The position numbers and the translations under genes were made by a program. Below, piece by piece: positions 34,207 through 43,236 of a stretch of DNA of 64,000 bases. The notes beneath the pieces are model-generated. The model had not been told where the DNA came from and did not search any database. It worked only from the letters and a program-made list of their open reading frames with translations. Location: the NCBI GenBank assembly GCA_902363825.1, contig CABJBK010000001.1, positions 248,001-312,000 on the forward strand. Direction: 5' to 3'. Source of the stretch: Lachnospiraceae bacterium. Lineage in GTDB: Bacteria; Bacillota; Clostridia; Lachnospirales; Lachnospiraceae. The stretch's first letter is position 1; the number at the start of each line of letters is the position of its first letter.

Positions 34207-34253
34207 GGATATTGTGTATGAATTTGGGACGGATAATTTGTGAAAGATATCAA

Positions 34254-34310
34254 TTTACAGGAGAGGCTTTTGTCGCTATAATAAAATCAAGATGTGAGAA
34301 CGATTCCACA
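34254..34310 (+). promoter_or_regulatory. Promoter and candidate ScrR operator of the sucrose operon
   Basis: TTTACA (34254-34259), 17 bases, perfect TATAAT (34277-34282). TGTGAGAACGATTCCACA (34293-34310), an imperfect palindrome, follows the start site and could be the LacI-family operator. Confidence 0.65.
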
Positions 34311-34394
34311 TAAAGAACACATACTTACATGGAATGGCAGAAAAAAACAGGCGAAAATCAAGTAAGAACGATAACAGAAAGAGAGGGAAAGTGT

Positions 34395-36284
34395 ATGGAT
34401 TACAGAAGTGTGGCAAATGACATTTACAAATGCATTGGCGGACGGGAAAACATTGTATCCGCAGCACACTGTGCGACCAGACTACGCCTGGTCATTGCGG
34501 ATAACGCGAAATGTTCCAAAAAGGAACTCGAAAATATTGATGGGGTAAAAGGCGTGTTCGAGGCTTCCGGACAACTTCAGATCATTCTTGGAACCGGAAC
34601 GGTAAACAAGGTTTATGATGAGTTTATCGCGATCGCCGGCATTACAGCGGCAACCAAGGAAGAAGTAAAGCAGGCGGCAACCGCGAAACAGAATATTTTT
34701 AAACGGATGATCAAAACACTCGGAGATGTGTTTGTGCCGATCATTCCGGCGATCGTTGCGAGTGGTCTTTTAATGGGACTGCTGGAAGGCTTGAGCAAAA
34801 TGTTTCCGGCGATGGCAAATTCCGGATCGTATACGATCATCCATCTGTTCAGCAATGCGGCATTCGTATTCTTACCGATCCTGATCGGAATCAGCGCGGC
34901 ACGGGTATTTGGCGGAAATATTTTCCTCGGTGCGGTTATTGGTATGATCATGATCCATACGGATCTTTTAAATGCCTGGTCGGTCGCGACAGCGGATTCA
35001 ATTCCGACAGCGGAAGCGTGGTTCGGTCTTTACAGCATAAGACTTGTCGGTTACCAGGGGCATGTGATCCCGGTGGTGATCGCAGTGTGGTTTATGTCCA
35101 TGCTGGAGAAAAAGCTGCATAAGATCGTTCCAGAAATGATCGATCTGTTTGTGACACCGCTCGTAACCGTGCTTGTGACCGGATATTGTACACTGACGAT
35201 CTTCGGACCGGTATTTTCCTGGGTGGAAAATGGCGTGCTCGCCGGGGTAAAAACACTGATCACAATGCCGCTTGGTATCGGATCCGCACTTGCGGGAGCG
35301 GTTTACGCGCCGACTGTTGTGGCTGGTGTACATCATATGTACAATGCACTGGAAGCCGGGATGCTCAGCGCGGATGGACTTGATATCTGGATGCCGATCG
35401 CTACGGCTGCCAATGTTGCACAGGGTGCGGCAGCGCTTGCGCTTGCAGTAAAAACAAAGGATCAGAAATTAAAGGGAATGGCGCTTCCGGCTTCACTCTC
35501 CGCATTCCTTGGTATCACAGAACCGGCGATCTTTGGTGTCAACCTTCGTTATATCAAATGCTTTGTAGCAGGCTGCATCGGCGGCGCGGTCGGAGGACTG
35601 GTAGCAGGCATCACCGGTGTCGGTTCTACCGCTTATGGAATCACGGGTCTGTTCGGCTATCTGATCACGACAGATTATGTATGGCAGTATACACTGGTCA
35701 TCGTAGCTGCGTTTGCGACAGCGTTTGCGTTATCCTGGCTGTTTTTCCGCGATGATAAGAGTTCATCGGAGGAACCGGAAAAAGAGCCGGAAAAAGAACA
35801 GACAACAGAACCGGAAACAGAACGGAATTTTGAGGAACACGCGGTATACTGCCCGGTAAAAGGAAATGTGATCCCGCTTTCAGAAGTAAAGGACGAAACC
35901 TTTGCATCCGAAGCACTGGGAAAAGGAGTTGCGATCGTGCCGGAGGAAGGCGTGGTCTACGCACCGTTTGACGGAGTGGCAGAGATGGTGTTTGATACCA
36001 AACATGCGCTCGGCTTAAACAACGGCAAAGGGATCGAACTTCTGATCCATGTCGGATTAAATACCGTGGAACTGGACGGCAGATTTTATGAGACATATGT
36101 AAACAGTGGAGATGCGATAAAGGCAGGACAGAAGCTTTTATCATTTGACATGGAAGGAATCAAAAACGCGGGCTATGATCTGACGACACCGGTGATCGTG
36201 ACCAATTCGGATGACTGGAGTGATGTGCGTGCGGAAAAAACCGGAAATACGATGGTACTGGAGAAAATAATTACCGTAGAGTAA
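34395..36284 (+). CDS. scrA: Sucrose-type PTS transporter EIIBCA
   Basis: A 629-residue phosphotransferase permease that imports and phosphorylates a glucosyl sugar, here probably sucrose. Domain order is IIB (residues 1-90, phospho-Cys26 in AAHCATRLRL), IIC (about 105-455, ten membrane segments), an acidic Glu/Pro linker, then IIA (about 490-629, phospho-His552 in LLIHVGLNTVEL). The start 34395 has GAGGG upstream; the frame is open earlier without a ribosome-binding site. Neighbouring GH32 and fructokinase genes support sucrose. Confidence 0.93.
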   Translation: MDYRSVANDIYKCIGGRENIVSAAHCATRLRLVIADNAKCSKKELENIDGVKGVFEASGQLQIILGTGTVNKVYDEFIAIAGITAATKEEVKQAATAKQNIFKRMIKTLGDVFVPIIPAIVASGLLMGLLEGLSKMFPAMANSGSYTIIHLFSNAAFVFLPILIGISAARVFGGNIFLGAVIGMIMIHTDLLNAWSVATADSIPTAEAWFGLYSIRLVGYQGHVIPVVIAVWFMSMLEKKLHKIVPEMIDLFVTPLVTVLVTGYCTLTIFGPVFSWVENGVLAGVKTLITMPLGIGSALAGAVYAPTVVAGVHHMYNALEAGMLSADGLDIWMPIATAANVAQGAAALALAVKTKDQKLKGMALPASLSAFLGITEPAIFGVNLRYIKCFVAGCIGGAVGGLVAGITGVGSTAYGITGLFGYLITTDYVWQYTLVIVAAFATAFALSWLFFRDDKSSSEEPEKEPEKEQTTEPETERNFEEHAVYCPVKGNVIPLSEVKDETFASEALGKGVAIVPEEGVVYAPFDGVAEMVFDTKHALGLNNGKGIELLIHVGLNTVELDGRFYETYVNSGDAIKAGQKLLSFDMEGIKNAGYDLTTPVIVTNSDDWSDVRAEKTGNTMVLEKIITVE

Positions 36285-36299
36285 GGTGGTGCAGGTAAA

Positions 36300-37718
36300 A
36301 TGAATGTAATGGCAGAAGTAATGGTTCCGTGGATACAGGAACAGGAAAAGAAGGGAAAAGATTTAAAGAACGCAAGGTGGAGCACACGTTTTCATATCAT
36401 GCCTCCGGTAGGATGGCTGAACGATCCGAACGGACTTTGTTACTATAATGGCGACTATCATTTCTTCTTCCAGTACGCGCCTTTTGACGCGAAGGGAGGA
36501 CTGAAATTCTGGGGGCATATGAAAAGTAGAGACATGCTGCACTGGACCTACGAGGGTGTGCCGCTTTTTCCGGACAGTCCGTATGACTGCCACGGGGTGT
36601 ATTCCGGCTCGGCATTTACGGAGGACGGACAGATGGAACTGTTCTACACCGGAAATGTCAAGCTGGATGGCGATTATGACTATGTTTCGGATGGCAGGGA
36701 AGCGAATGTGATCTATACGGCAAGTCAGGATGGCATTCATTTTACCGCGAAAAAATGCCTGCTCACATCGGCGGATTATCCGGAGGATTATACCAGGCAT
36801 GTGCGGGATCCGAAGGTGTTTCGGGAAAACGGCAGATATTATATGCTACTTGGAGGAAGAAAGAAAAACGATGCGGGTGCGGCGCTTCTTTATGAGTCTG
36901 CGGACAAAATGCACTGGACATTGAAAGAGGAATTTCAGACAGCGGACACGTTTGGATACATGTGGGAGTGTCCGGATCTGTTTTCACTCGATGAAAATAA
37001 AGTGCTCTCCGTATCTCCGCAGGGACTTGCGCGTGAGGCGTTCAAAAACCAGAATGTCTATCAGTCCGGATATTTTCTGTTAAAGGATGGAAAAACACCG
37101 AGCGCGGATATGTTTGTGGAGTGGGACATGGGATTTGACTTTTACGCACCGCAGACGTTTTTGGATGAAAAGGGCAGAAGAATCCTGGTCGGCTGGGCAG
37201 GACTTCCGGATGTGGAAGCGGAATACCAGAATCCGACCGTTGCACTCGGCTGGCAGCATGTGCTTACAACACCGCGTGAGTTGTCAGTGAGAAACGGCAG
37301 GGTGGTGCAGACTCCGGTCGAAGAAGTGGCTGCGCTTCGGAAAAAAGAGATCCCAGTCGAATGCGGAAAAGAGATGGAGATTTCCGGTGGCTGCTTTGAC
37401 CTGGAGCTTACGGTGTTCTCGGATGCGCCGATGCGTATCACACTGGAAAAGGAGTGCGTGATCGGTTATCAGAATGGTGTTTTTACACTTGAATTCCAGT
37501 CGGGGGCAGACACGGATATCGGCTGTGGCAGAAAGACGAGAAGGGCAAGAATCGAACACTTGCGGGAAGTGCGTATCCTGTCGGACGAGTCACTGCTTGA
37601 AATTTATGTAAATGGCGGGGAAACGGTGTTTACCACGCGGTATTATCCGAACAGGGATAACAGAAGCATCCGTGTGGAGGCAGACGGAACCGGAAAGATC
37701 TTTGAACTGGCATTGTGA
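36300..37718 (+). CDS. scrB: Sucrose-6-phosphate hydrolase (GH32)
   Basis: A 472-residue cytoplasmic glycoside hydrolase family 32 enzyme. The nucleophile motif WLNDPNG has Asp42, the stabiliser is HVRDPKVF, and the acid/base Glu lies in WECPDLF. A C-terminal beta-sandwich starts near residue 350. There is no signal peptide, as expected for hydrolysis of PTS-phosphorylated sucrose to glucose-6-phosphate and fructose. It lies 16 bases after scrA. Confidence 0.93.
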   Translation: MNVMAEVMVPWIQEQEKKGKDLKNARWSTRFHIMPPVGWLNDPNGLCYYNGDYHFFFQYAPFDAKGGLKFWGHMKSRDMLHWTYEGVPLFPDSPYDCHGVYSGSAFTEDGQMELFYTGNVKLDGDYDYVSDGREANVIYTASQDGIHFTAKKCLLTSADYPEDYTRHVRDPKVFRENGRYYMLLGGRKKNDAGAALLYESADKMHWTLKEEFQTADTFGYMWECPDLFSLDENKVLSVSPQGLAREAFKNQNVYQSGYFLLKDGKTPSADMFVEWDMGFDFYAPQTFLDEKGRRILVGWAGLPDVEAEYQNPTVALGWQHVLTTPRELSVRNGRVVQTPVEEVAALRKKEIPVECGKEMEISGGCFDLELTVFSDAPMRITLEKECVIGYQNGVFTLEFQSGADTDIGCGRKTRRARIEHLREVRILSDESLLEIYVNGGETVFTTRYYPNRDNRSIRVEADGTGKIFELAL

Positions 37719-37736
37719 GAGAAAAGGAGAAATGGT

Positions 37737-38702
37737 ATGAAACAATATGATGTAGTAGCATTGGGAGAACTGTTGATCGATTTTACACAAAACGGATTGA
37801 GCCCGCAGGGGAATCCGCTGTTTGAGGCAAATCCGGGTGGCGCGCCCTGTAATGTGCTCGCAATGCTGACCGGGCTTGGTGACCGCACGGCGTTTATTGG
37901 AAAAGTCGGAAATGACGGATTCGGACATCAGTTAAAACAGGCGCTTGCGGAAGTGGGCATCGGAACCGAGGGGCTTTGTATGGATGATGCGGTGCATACC
38001 ACACTTGCGATCGTACAGACGAAAGCGGACGGAGACCGTGACTTTTCGTTTTACCGGAAACCGGGTGCGGATATGATGCTGACGGAAAAAGAAGTACGTC
38101 CGGAACTGCTTTCGGACTGCCGGATCTTCCATTTTGGTTCCTTATCCATGACGGATGAAGGGGTGCGCGCTGCGACAAAACATGCCATACAGGTGGCAAA
38201 AGAGGCAGGGGCGCTCATCTCATTCGATCCGAATCTGCGTCCGCCGCTCTGGGATTCCCTCGATGCGGCAAAGGAACAGATCGCGTATGGGATGAAACAG
38301 TGTCAGATCTTAAAGATCTCGGATGATGAGATCACCTGGTTTACCGGAGAGACGGACTATGAGAAGGCGGCGCGCAGGCTGCAGAGCGAATATGACATTC
38401 CGCTTGTCTTTGTGTCGCTTGGAAGCAAGGGAAGCCAGGCATATTGCGGTGAGACCGCGGTGACGGTGGAACCGTTTTTGCAGGAAGGGACGATCGAGAC
38501 GACCGGAGCGGGTGACACCTTTATGGGATGCATGCTGCATCAGATCTTAAAGAAGGGAACACTCGATCTTACAAAAGAGGACTTGAGGGAAATGCTTGTA
38601 TTTGCCAATGCGGCGGCATCCCTTATTACAACAAAAAAAGGAGCGCTCCGCGTGATGCCGAAACCGGAAGAGATCAAGGCGCTGATCGCGGAAAGAAGTT
38701 AG
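37737..38702 (+). CDS. scrK: Fructokinase (PfkB family)
   Basis: A 321-residue ribokinase-type sugar kinase. PfkB signature one is GGAPCNVLAMLTGLGDRTAF, and the catalytic Asp with anion hole is TTGAGDTFMG near the C-terminus. It phosphorylates the fructose released by the GH32 enzyme. Last gene of the sucrose operon, 19 bases after scrB. Confidence 0.92.
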   Translation: MKQYDVVALGELLIDFTQNGLSPQGNPLFEANPGGAPCNVLAMLTGLGDRTAFIGKVGNDGFGHQLKQALAEVGIGTEGLCMDDAVHTTLAIVQTKADGDRDFSFYRKPGADMMLTEKEVRPELLSDCRIFHFGSLSMTDEGVRAATKHAIQVAKEAGALISFDPNLRPPLWDSLDAAKEQIAYGMKQCQILKISDDEITWFTGETDYEKAARRLQSEYDIPLVFVSLGSKGSQAYCGETAVTVEPFLQEGTIETTGAGDTFMGCMLHQILKKGTLDLTKEDLREMLVFANAAASLITTKKGALRVMPKPEEIKALIAERS

Positions 38703-38771
38703 AGTATATTGCTGAGATTTCCATGGCGGATTCGAAAAAAGTGTGTTAAGATAGCAAAAAGGAGAAAAAGC

Positions 38772-39422
38772 ATGGAAACAGAAAAGAAGAAAAAGGAGCG
38801 GGCGCTTCTTATTATAGAGCGGTTAAAAGAAGAATATCCGGACGCAGGCTGCACGTTGGATTACAATGAGGCGTGGAAACTGCTTGTGAGTGTACGTCTG
38901 GCGGCGCAGTGTACGGATGCGCGGGTCAATGTGGTCGTGCAGGGACTGTATGAAAAATATCCGAGCGTTGCGGCGCTTGCGGAGGCGGATGTGGCGGATA
39001 TCGAGGCGATCGTAAAGCCATGCGGGCTCGGACACAGCAAGGCAAGGGACATCAGTGCCTGTATGAAGATGTTAAAAGAAGAGTACGGTGGGAAAGTACC
39101 GGACGATTTTGACGCGTTGTTAAAACTGCCCGGGGTGGGAAGAAAGAGCGCGAACCTGATCATGGGGGATGTGTTCGGCAAACCGGCGATCGTGACGGAT
39201 ACACACTGCATCCGTCTGACCAACCGGATGGGGCTGGTAGATCAGATCAAAGATCCGAAGAAGGTGGAGATGGCGCTCTGGAAACTGATCCCGCCGGAGG
39301 AGGGCAGTGATTTCTGCCACAGGCTGGTGTATCACGGGCGTGAGATCTGTACAGCGCGCACAACTCCGTATTGTGACAGATGCTGTCTTGGCGATATCTG
39401 TCCGAAAATTGGCGTAAACTGA
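38772..39422 (+). CDS. nth: Endonuclease III
   Basis: A 216-residue base-excision DNA glycosylase/AP lyase. The helix-hairpin-helix with catalytic Lys is LPGVGRKSANLIMGDVFG, and the catalytic Asp lies in VTDTHCIRL. The C-terminal iron-sulfur loop is C-x7-C-x2-C-x5-C (CTARTTPYCDRCCLGDIC), one residue longer in the first gap than in E. coli. The start 38772 has AAAGGAG upstream. Its stop directly abuts the stop of the convergent DUF202 gene. Confidence 0.94.
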   Translation: METEKKKKERALLIIERLKEEYPDAGCTLDYNEAWKLLVSVRLAAQCTDARVNVVVQGLYEKYPSVAALAEADVADIEAIVKPCGLGHSKARDISACMKMLKEEYGGKVPDDFDALLKLPGVGRKSANLIMGDVFGKPAIVTDTHCIRLTNRMGLVDQIKDPKKVEMALWKLIPPEEGSDFCHRLVYHGREICTARTTPYCDRCCLGDICPKIGVN

Positions 39423-39941
39423 TTAAATATTGCTGCTGTCATCACTATCAAGGCTGGAAGCATCGTCTTCTGCGAAAACATCATCCACGCGGAAGACCTG
39501 GCTTTCAGCCTTTTTGGCAAGCTCCTCGGCGCGTGTTTCCATATCGTGCAGTTTCCGTTTCATGCCCGGATAGGTGGCTGCATCCTTGTAGGCGAAGTAG
39601 ATGGCTGCGAGAAACAAAAAGCCGCAGAGCAGTGTGGTGAAACGAACGCCCACGCCGATCAGGGGGAGGGCTTTGTAGAGTGTGGCACCGCTTCCGACCA
39701 GGGAGACAACGGTTCTTAAATAAGAAAGATGTGTCCGGTTGACGGCGAGCATGGAATTTGTGAGCGCGAGATCGGTACGGATCTTGGCGAATTCGGTGCG
39801 TTCCACAGCAAGGCTGTTCTGGTTGAAAGCAAGTGCATCATTGGTATCCATGGATTCCGGTATCTCACGGGAGATGCCGGGATCTATTTCGATATTCAGG
39901 TTGATATTGGAAGTGGAGTGATGATTCTTTGGTGTAAACAT
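39423..39941 (-). CDS. DUF202 family membrane protein
   Basis: A 172-residue protein. DUF202 core is LAVNRTHLSYLRTVVSLVGS (about residues 64-83), followed by two membrane segments ending near residue 118. A basic helical stretch and an acidic tail (FAEDDASSLDSDDSS) end the protein. The function is unknown. The upstream gap contains no clear promoter. Confidence 0.82.
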   Translation of the reverse strand: MFTPKNHHSTSNINLNIEIDPGISREIPESMDTNDALAFNQNSLAVERTEFAKIRTDLALTNSMLAVNRTHLSYLRTVVSLVGSGATLYKALPLIGVGVRFTTLLCGFLFLAAIYFAYKDAATYPGMKRKLHDMETRAEELAKKAESQVFRVDDVFAEDDASSLDSDDSSNI

Positions 39942-40029
39942 AGGGACCTCTCATTCGTAATCTGTTGTATGGTATTTATGATAACATAAAAGAAAAAGCC
40001 CTGAAAACTCAGGACTTCTAAAAAAATAA

Positions 40030-40114
40030 TGCGGAAGATGGGACTTGAACCCACACGACTGCAATAGCCACAAGATCCTTAGTCTTGCTCGTCTGCCAGT
40101 TCCGACACTTCCGC
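40030..40114 (-). tRNA. tRNA-Leu (anticodon AAG)
   Basis: An 85-base class II tRNA. The acceptor is GCGGAAG/CTTCCGC, the variable arm is long, and the T arm contains GGTTCAAGTCC. The anticodon stem CAAGA/TCTTG encloses the loop CTAAGGA, so positions 34-36 are AAG. A34 would need deamination to inosine by TadA and would read CUU, CUC and CUA. This anticodon is uncommon in bacteria but has been reported in Firmicutes. Confidence 0.9.
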
Positions 40115-40150
40115 ATTTCTTATTTGTTGTCGCTCACACGCGACTTAGTT

Positions 40151-40179
40151 ATAATAGCAAATGGATGTGATCTTGTCAA
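40151..40179 (-). promoter_or_regulatory. Promoter of tRNA-Leu(AAG)
   Basis: On the minus strand TTGACA (40179-40174), 17 bases, TATTAT (40156-40151). Confidence 0.8.
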
Positions 40180-40246
40180 TGCTATTTTTGAAATTCTTCT
40201 AATTTTTTTTATTTTTAAAATTTTTGAAAAAAATTAAAAAATCTCC

Positions 40247-40275
40247 TTGACATTTTAAAACAAACACGTTAAAAT
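40247..40275 (+). promoter_or_regulatory. Promoter of tRNA-Leu(CAG)
   Basis: TTGACA (40247-40252), 17 bases, TAAAAT (40270-40275). The stretch between the two divergent tRNA promoters is very AT-rich. Confidence 0.8.
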
Positions 40276-40293
40276 AGCATTTGTCAGTTTTGA

Positions 40294-40377
40294 GCAGGAA
40301 TGGCGGAATTGGCAGACGCGCAGGCTTCAGGTGCCTGTGGTAGCAATATCGTGAGGGTTCAAGTCCCTTTTCCTGCA
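40294..40377 (+). tRNA. tRNA-Leu (anticodon CAG)
   Basis: An 84-base class II tRNA with acceptor GCAGGAA/TTCCTGC, D arm GCGGAATTGGCAGACGC, anticodon stem CAGGC/GCCTG around loop TTCAGGT (anticodon CAG), and T arm GGTTCAAGTCC. A terminator (40387-40418) follows. Confidence 0.95.
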
Positions 40378-40386
40378 TAACTTAGA

Positions 40387-40418
40387 GATCCGGAAGCCTA
40401 TGGCTTTCGGATTTTTTT
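40387..40418 (+). terminator. Terminator after tRNA-Leu(CAG)
   Basis: ATCCGGAAGCC pairs with GGCTTTCGGAT around the loop TAT, followed by seven T. Confidence 0.9.
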
Positions 40419-40448
40419 GTATATAGAAAAACACGGAGGATGACAGAG

Positions 40449-41060
40449 ATGGAGGATTTGAGAATACGGGTCGCAAAACCGGAGGATGCAGAGGAACTGT
40501 TAGATATTTACGCACCGTATGTGACAGGAACAGCGATTACATTTGAATATGAAGTGCCGTCGGTGGAGGAGTTCCGGGCGCGGATCACACATGTTCTGGA
40601 GAAATATCCGTATCTGGTCGCGGAAGCGGATGGCGCGGTCATCGGATACGCGTATGCCGGAGCATTTAAGGAGCGTGCCGCGTATGACTGGGCGGTTGAG
40701 ACATCGATCTATCTGCGTAAGGATAAAAAGAAGCATGGCATGGGGAGAAAGCTCTATGAGGCGTTAGAACAGGCACTGAACATGCAGCATATCCTGAATG
40801 TGAACGCCTGCATTACTTATATAGAGAAGGAAGACGAATATGTGACAAAAAACAGCGCGCAGTTCCATGAACATATGGGATACCGTCTGGCCGGGAAATT
40901 CTGTGCGTGCGGTTACAAGTTCGGGCGCTGGTATGATATGATATGGATGGAAAAATTCTTAGGAGAGCACACGGCGCATCCGGCGGCGGTGAAGAGATTT
41001 CCGGAGATCAAAAAACAGTTTGAAATTGAATATTGTTTTGGGAAAAATTCTGATATATAA
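40449..41060 (+). CDS. GNAT acetyltransferase, phosphinothricin-type
   Basis: A 203-residue acetyltransferase of the Pat/YncA group. It opens with LRIRVAKPEDAEELLDIYAP and has the typical substrate-loop ITFEYEVPSVEEFRARI. YAYAGAFKERAAYDWAVETSI is followed by the CoA loop KKHGMGRKLY. A C-terminal extension (AHPAAVKRFPEIKKQFEIE) is extra. Start 40449 is chosen over 40440 because GGAGG ends only at 40439. The substrate is unknown. Confidence 0.9.
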   Translation: MEDLRIRVAKPEDAEELLDIYAPYVTGTAITFEYEVPSVEEFRARITHVLEKYPYLVAEADGAVIGYAYAGAFKERAAYDWAVETSIYLRKDKKKHGMGRKLYEALEQALNMQHILNVNACITYIEKEDEYVTKNSAQFHEHMGYRLAGKFCACGYKFGRWYDMIWMEKFLGEHTAHPAAVKRFPEIKKQFEIEYCFGKNSDI

Positions 41061-41102
41061 TACTCTGTTGGAAAAAACAAATGAGAAAAGAGTTGGACAA
41101 AA

Positions 41103-41501
41103 ATGAATCAGAAAAAGATTGTGCTGCCGCTTACGATCCCGCTGAGGATCTTATATTTCGTGCTGAGCTATCTGATCATCTGTGTGGGGATCGCACTGTC
41201 AAACCGCTGTAAACTGCCGATCATCCCGACAGATCTGTTTCCGCTGGAGGTCGCGGATATTACCGGAAAGCCGTATGCGAGGATCAAGATCGGTTTTGAT
41301 GTGATCTGTCTGCTTGTCACGGCGTGCATGACGTGCTTTTTCCTCGGACGTATCCTGGGGCTCGGAGTCGGCACGATCGTAGAGGCATTTACAATGGGAA
41401 AGGGCATTGCGATCGTCGGAAACCGGATCGACCGTAAGGTCAGCTTCGTATCGGTTTTACAGCCGGAATGTATGGGAACAGAAGAAACTAAAAAAGGTTA
41501 A
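41103..41501 (+). CDS. Half-length YczE/YitT-type membrane protein
   Basis: A 132-residue membrane protein that matches only the C-terminal half of the YczE-like family: [40 protein letters not shown], then [20 protein letters not shown]. Family members usually have about 220 residues with five to six helices. The N-terminal half is lacking, though a TATAAT-like -10 near 41057 lies before it and the frame is intact. It is probably a remnant; a functional short protein is possible. Confidence 0.6.
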   Translation: MNQKKIVLPLTIPLRILYFVLSYLIICVGIALSNRCKLPIIPTDLFPLEVADITGKPYARIKIGFDVICLLVTACMTCFFLGRILGLGVGTIVEAFTMGKGIAIVGNRIDRKVSFVSVLQPECMGTEETKKG

Positions 41502-41518
41502 AAAAACACGGATATGTT

Positions 41519-41547
41519 TTGACAAAATAAAATCAGAGCGGTATACT
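41519..41547 (+). promoter_or_regulatory. Promoter of the chemotaxis receptor gene
   Basis: Perfect TTGACA (41519-41524), 17 bases, TATACT (41542-41547). Confidence 0.85.
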
Positions 41548-41592
41548 AGTGTTAGTAAGGCGAAATCTGCAAAAGAGAGGGAGATAAAAAGT

Positions 41593-43059
41593 ATGACAGA
41601 ACAACAGTATAAAAGAGCGAGCAAGAAGGTATTTCTGGTTGTTGCCATTGTATATGGCTATGTGGTATTGACGATGCTTGCCTATATTGGGGCAAATAAG
41701 GACGCAAGTGTGGGGAGAGCAGTTTTACAGCTGGTGATATCGGTTGCGGTGATCGCGTTTTCCGCTTTCGCAAACGCAGCAAAAGGTGGAACAAGGCAGG
41801 GCGCGATCATGATATGCACCAGTCTGGCAGCCGGTTATGTGGTGATCATGCTGGTAAATTCTACAAGTGGAACATGGGCGTATGCGCTTCCGATGTTACT
41901 CGCTACGTTTGCGTATCTGGATTATCGCCTGATGGTTTGCGGAAATATCGTGGTGATCGGTGTAAACCTGCTCCGTCTGGTGATACAGTTTGCTCTGCCC
42001 AATTCTACGCGTACGGGGGAGAATGTGCTTGCGGTATTTATCCTCTGTCTGGTTGCCTACGCTTCCATCAGCGTGACAAAACTTCTGATCAGGTTTAATG
42101 AAGAGAATATGGAAGAGATCGAAAAAGCGGCGCAGGTTCAGGAAGAAAGCAATAAGAAGATGGTTTTGGTCGCGGACAATGTCATGAAACATTTTGACAA
42201 TGCGATGAGCATGCTGGACAATCTTGAAAACAGTATTGATGTCAGCCATACTTCCATTAATAATATTGCCGAGAGTACGGAGAGTACCGCGGAGGCGATC
42301 CAGAAACAGGCTGTAATGTGTTCGGATATCCAGGGAAATACGGATGCTGCCGAAAACGGTATTCATGAGATGATTGAGGCTTCCCGCCGTACCGATGAGA
42401 CGGTAAAAGCAGGAGCGGGCGTTGTGCGTGAGCTGAAAGAGCAGGCACACAACGTAGCGGACGCAAGCAACATTACGGTAGAAGTGATCCAGAGCCTGAC
42501 ATCAAAGGTGGAAGAAGTACAGAACTTTGTCGGTACGATCATCAATATTTCAAGCCAGACCAACCTGCTTGCGTTAAATGCTTCTATTGAGGCGGCGCGT
42601 GCCGGAGAAGCCGGAAAAGGTTTCGCGGTCGTAGCGGAGGAGATCCGTCAGCTTTCAGAGCAGACGAAAGAGGCGTCCAATAACATTACCGAGATCATCA
42701 ACAAATTAAATGATGACACCAAACGGGCAAATGACAGCATTACCAATTCGGTCGCTTCTGTGGAAAAACAGAATGAACTGATCGAAAATACAAGAGAAAA
42801 ATTCGGAAAAGTCGGCGAGGAAGTAGAGGCGCTTACCACCAATATCAACGAGGCGGAGGCGAGCATCAAAAAGATCCTGGATGCAACCGGTATTATTTCG
42901 GATAATATCACACAACTGTCAGCAACCGGAGAAGAGGTTGCGGCTTCTTCCACAGAAGGACTGCGCACTGCGGATTCTACCGTAGAAGATATGAAGAACT
43001 GCAGAAAGATCCTCGAAGATATTTACATGCTGGCACAGGATTTGAGAGAGTCGGTTTAA
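41593..43059 (+). CDS. Methyl-accepting chemotaxis protein
   Basis: A 488-residue chemoreceptor. Residues 1-160 contain about six membrane segments and no large external ligand domain or HAMP. The signalling helical hairpin carries the conserved tip [20 protein letters not shown], followed by [20 protein letters not shown]. Gln/Glu-rich methylation segments flank it. The start 41593 has GAGGGAG upstream. Input probably comes through the membrane. Its presence suggests a motile cell. Confidence 0.93.
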   Translation: MTEQQYKRASKKVFLVVAIVYGYVVLTMLAYIGANKDASVGRAVLQLVISVAVIAFSAFANAAKGGTRQGAIMICTSLAAGYVVIMLVNSTSGTWAYALPMLLATFAYLDYRLMVCGNIVVIGVNLLRLVIQFALPNSTRTGENVLAVFILCLVAYASISVTKLLIRFNEENMEEIEKAAQVQEESNKKMVLVADNVMKHFDNAMSMLDNLENSIDVSHTSINNIAESTESTAEAIQKQAVMCSDIQGNTDAAENGIHEMIEASRRTDETVKAGAGVVRELKEQAHNVADASNITVEVIQSLTSKVEEVQNFVGTIINISSQTNLLALNASIEAARAGEAGKGFAVVAEEIRQLSEQTKEASNNITEIINKLNDDTKRANDSITNSVASVEKQNELIENTREKFGKVGEEVEALTTNINEAEASIKKILDATGIISDNITQLSATGEEVAASSTEGLRTADSTVEDMKNCRKILEDIYMLAQDLRESV

Positions 43060-43091
43060 TGCAAAAAAAAAGTAAATAGCGGTGCATAAAA

Positions 43092-43129
43092 AATAAGGAA
43101 ACTTTGCAAAAAGAGGTTTCCTTATTTTG
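43092..43129 (+). terminator. Terminator after the chemotaxis receptor
   Basis: AATAAGGAAAC pairs with GTTTCCTTATT, followed by TTG. Confidence 0.8.
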
Positions 43130-43236
43130 TTGTCGGCGTAAATTTTGTAAAAAATAAAGGAAATGTGTCTTAGACGCAGAATAATATATATAGAGGCTGT
43201 TTTTGGCAGCCGGTGTATCAGGAAAGAGGGCATTAC

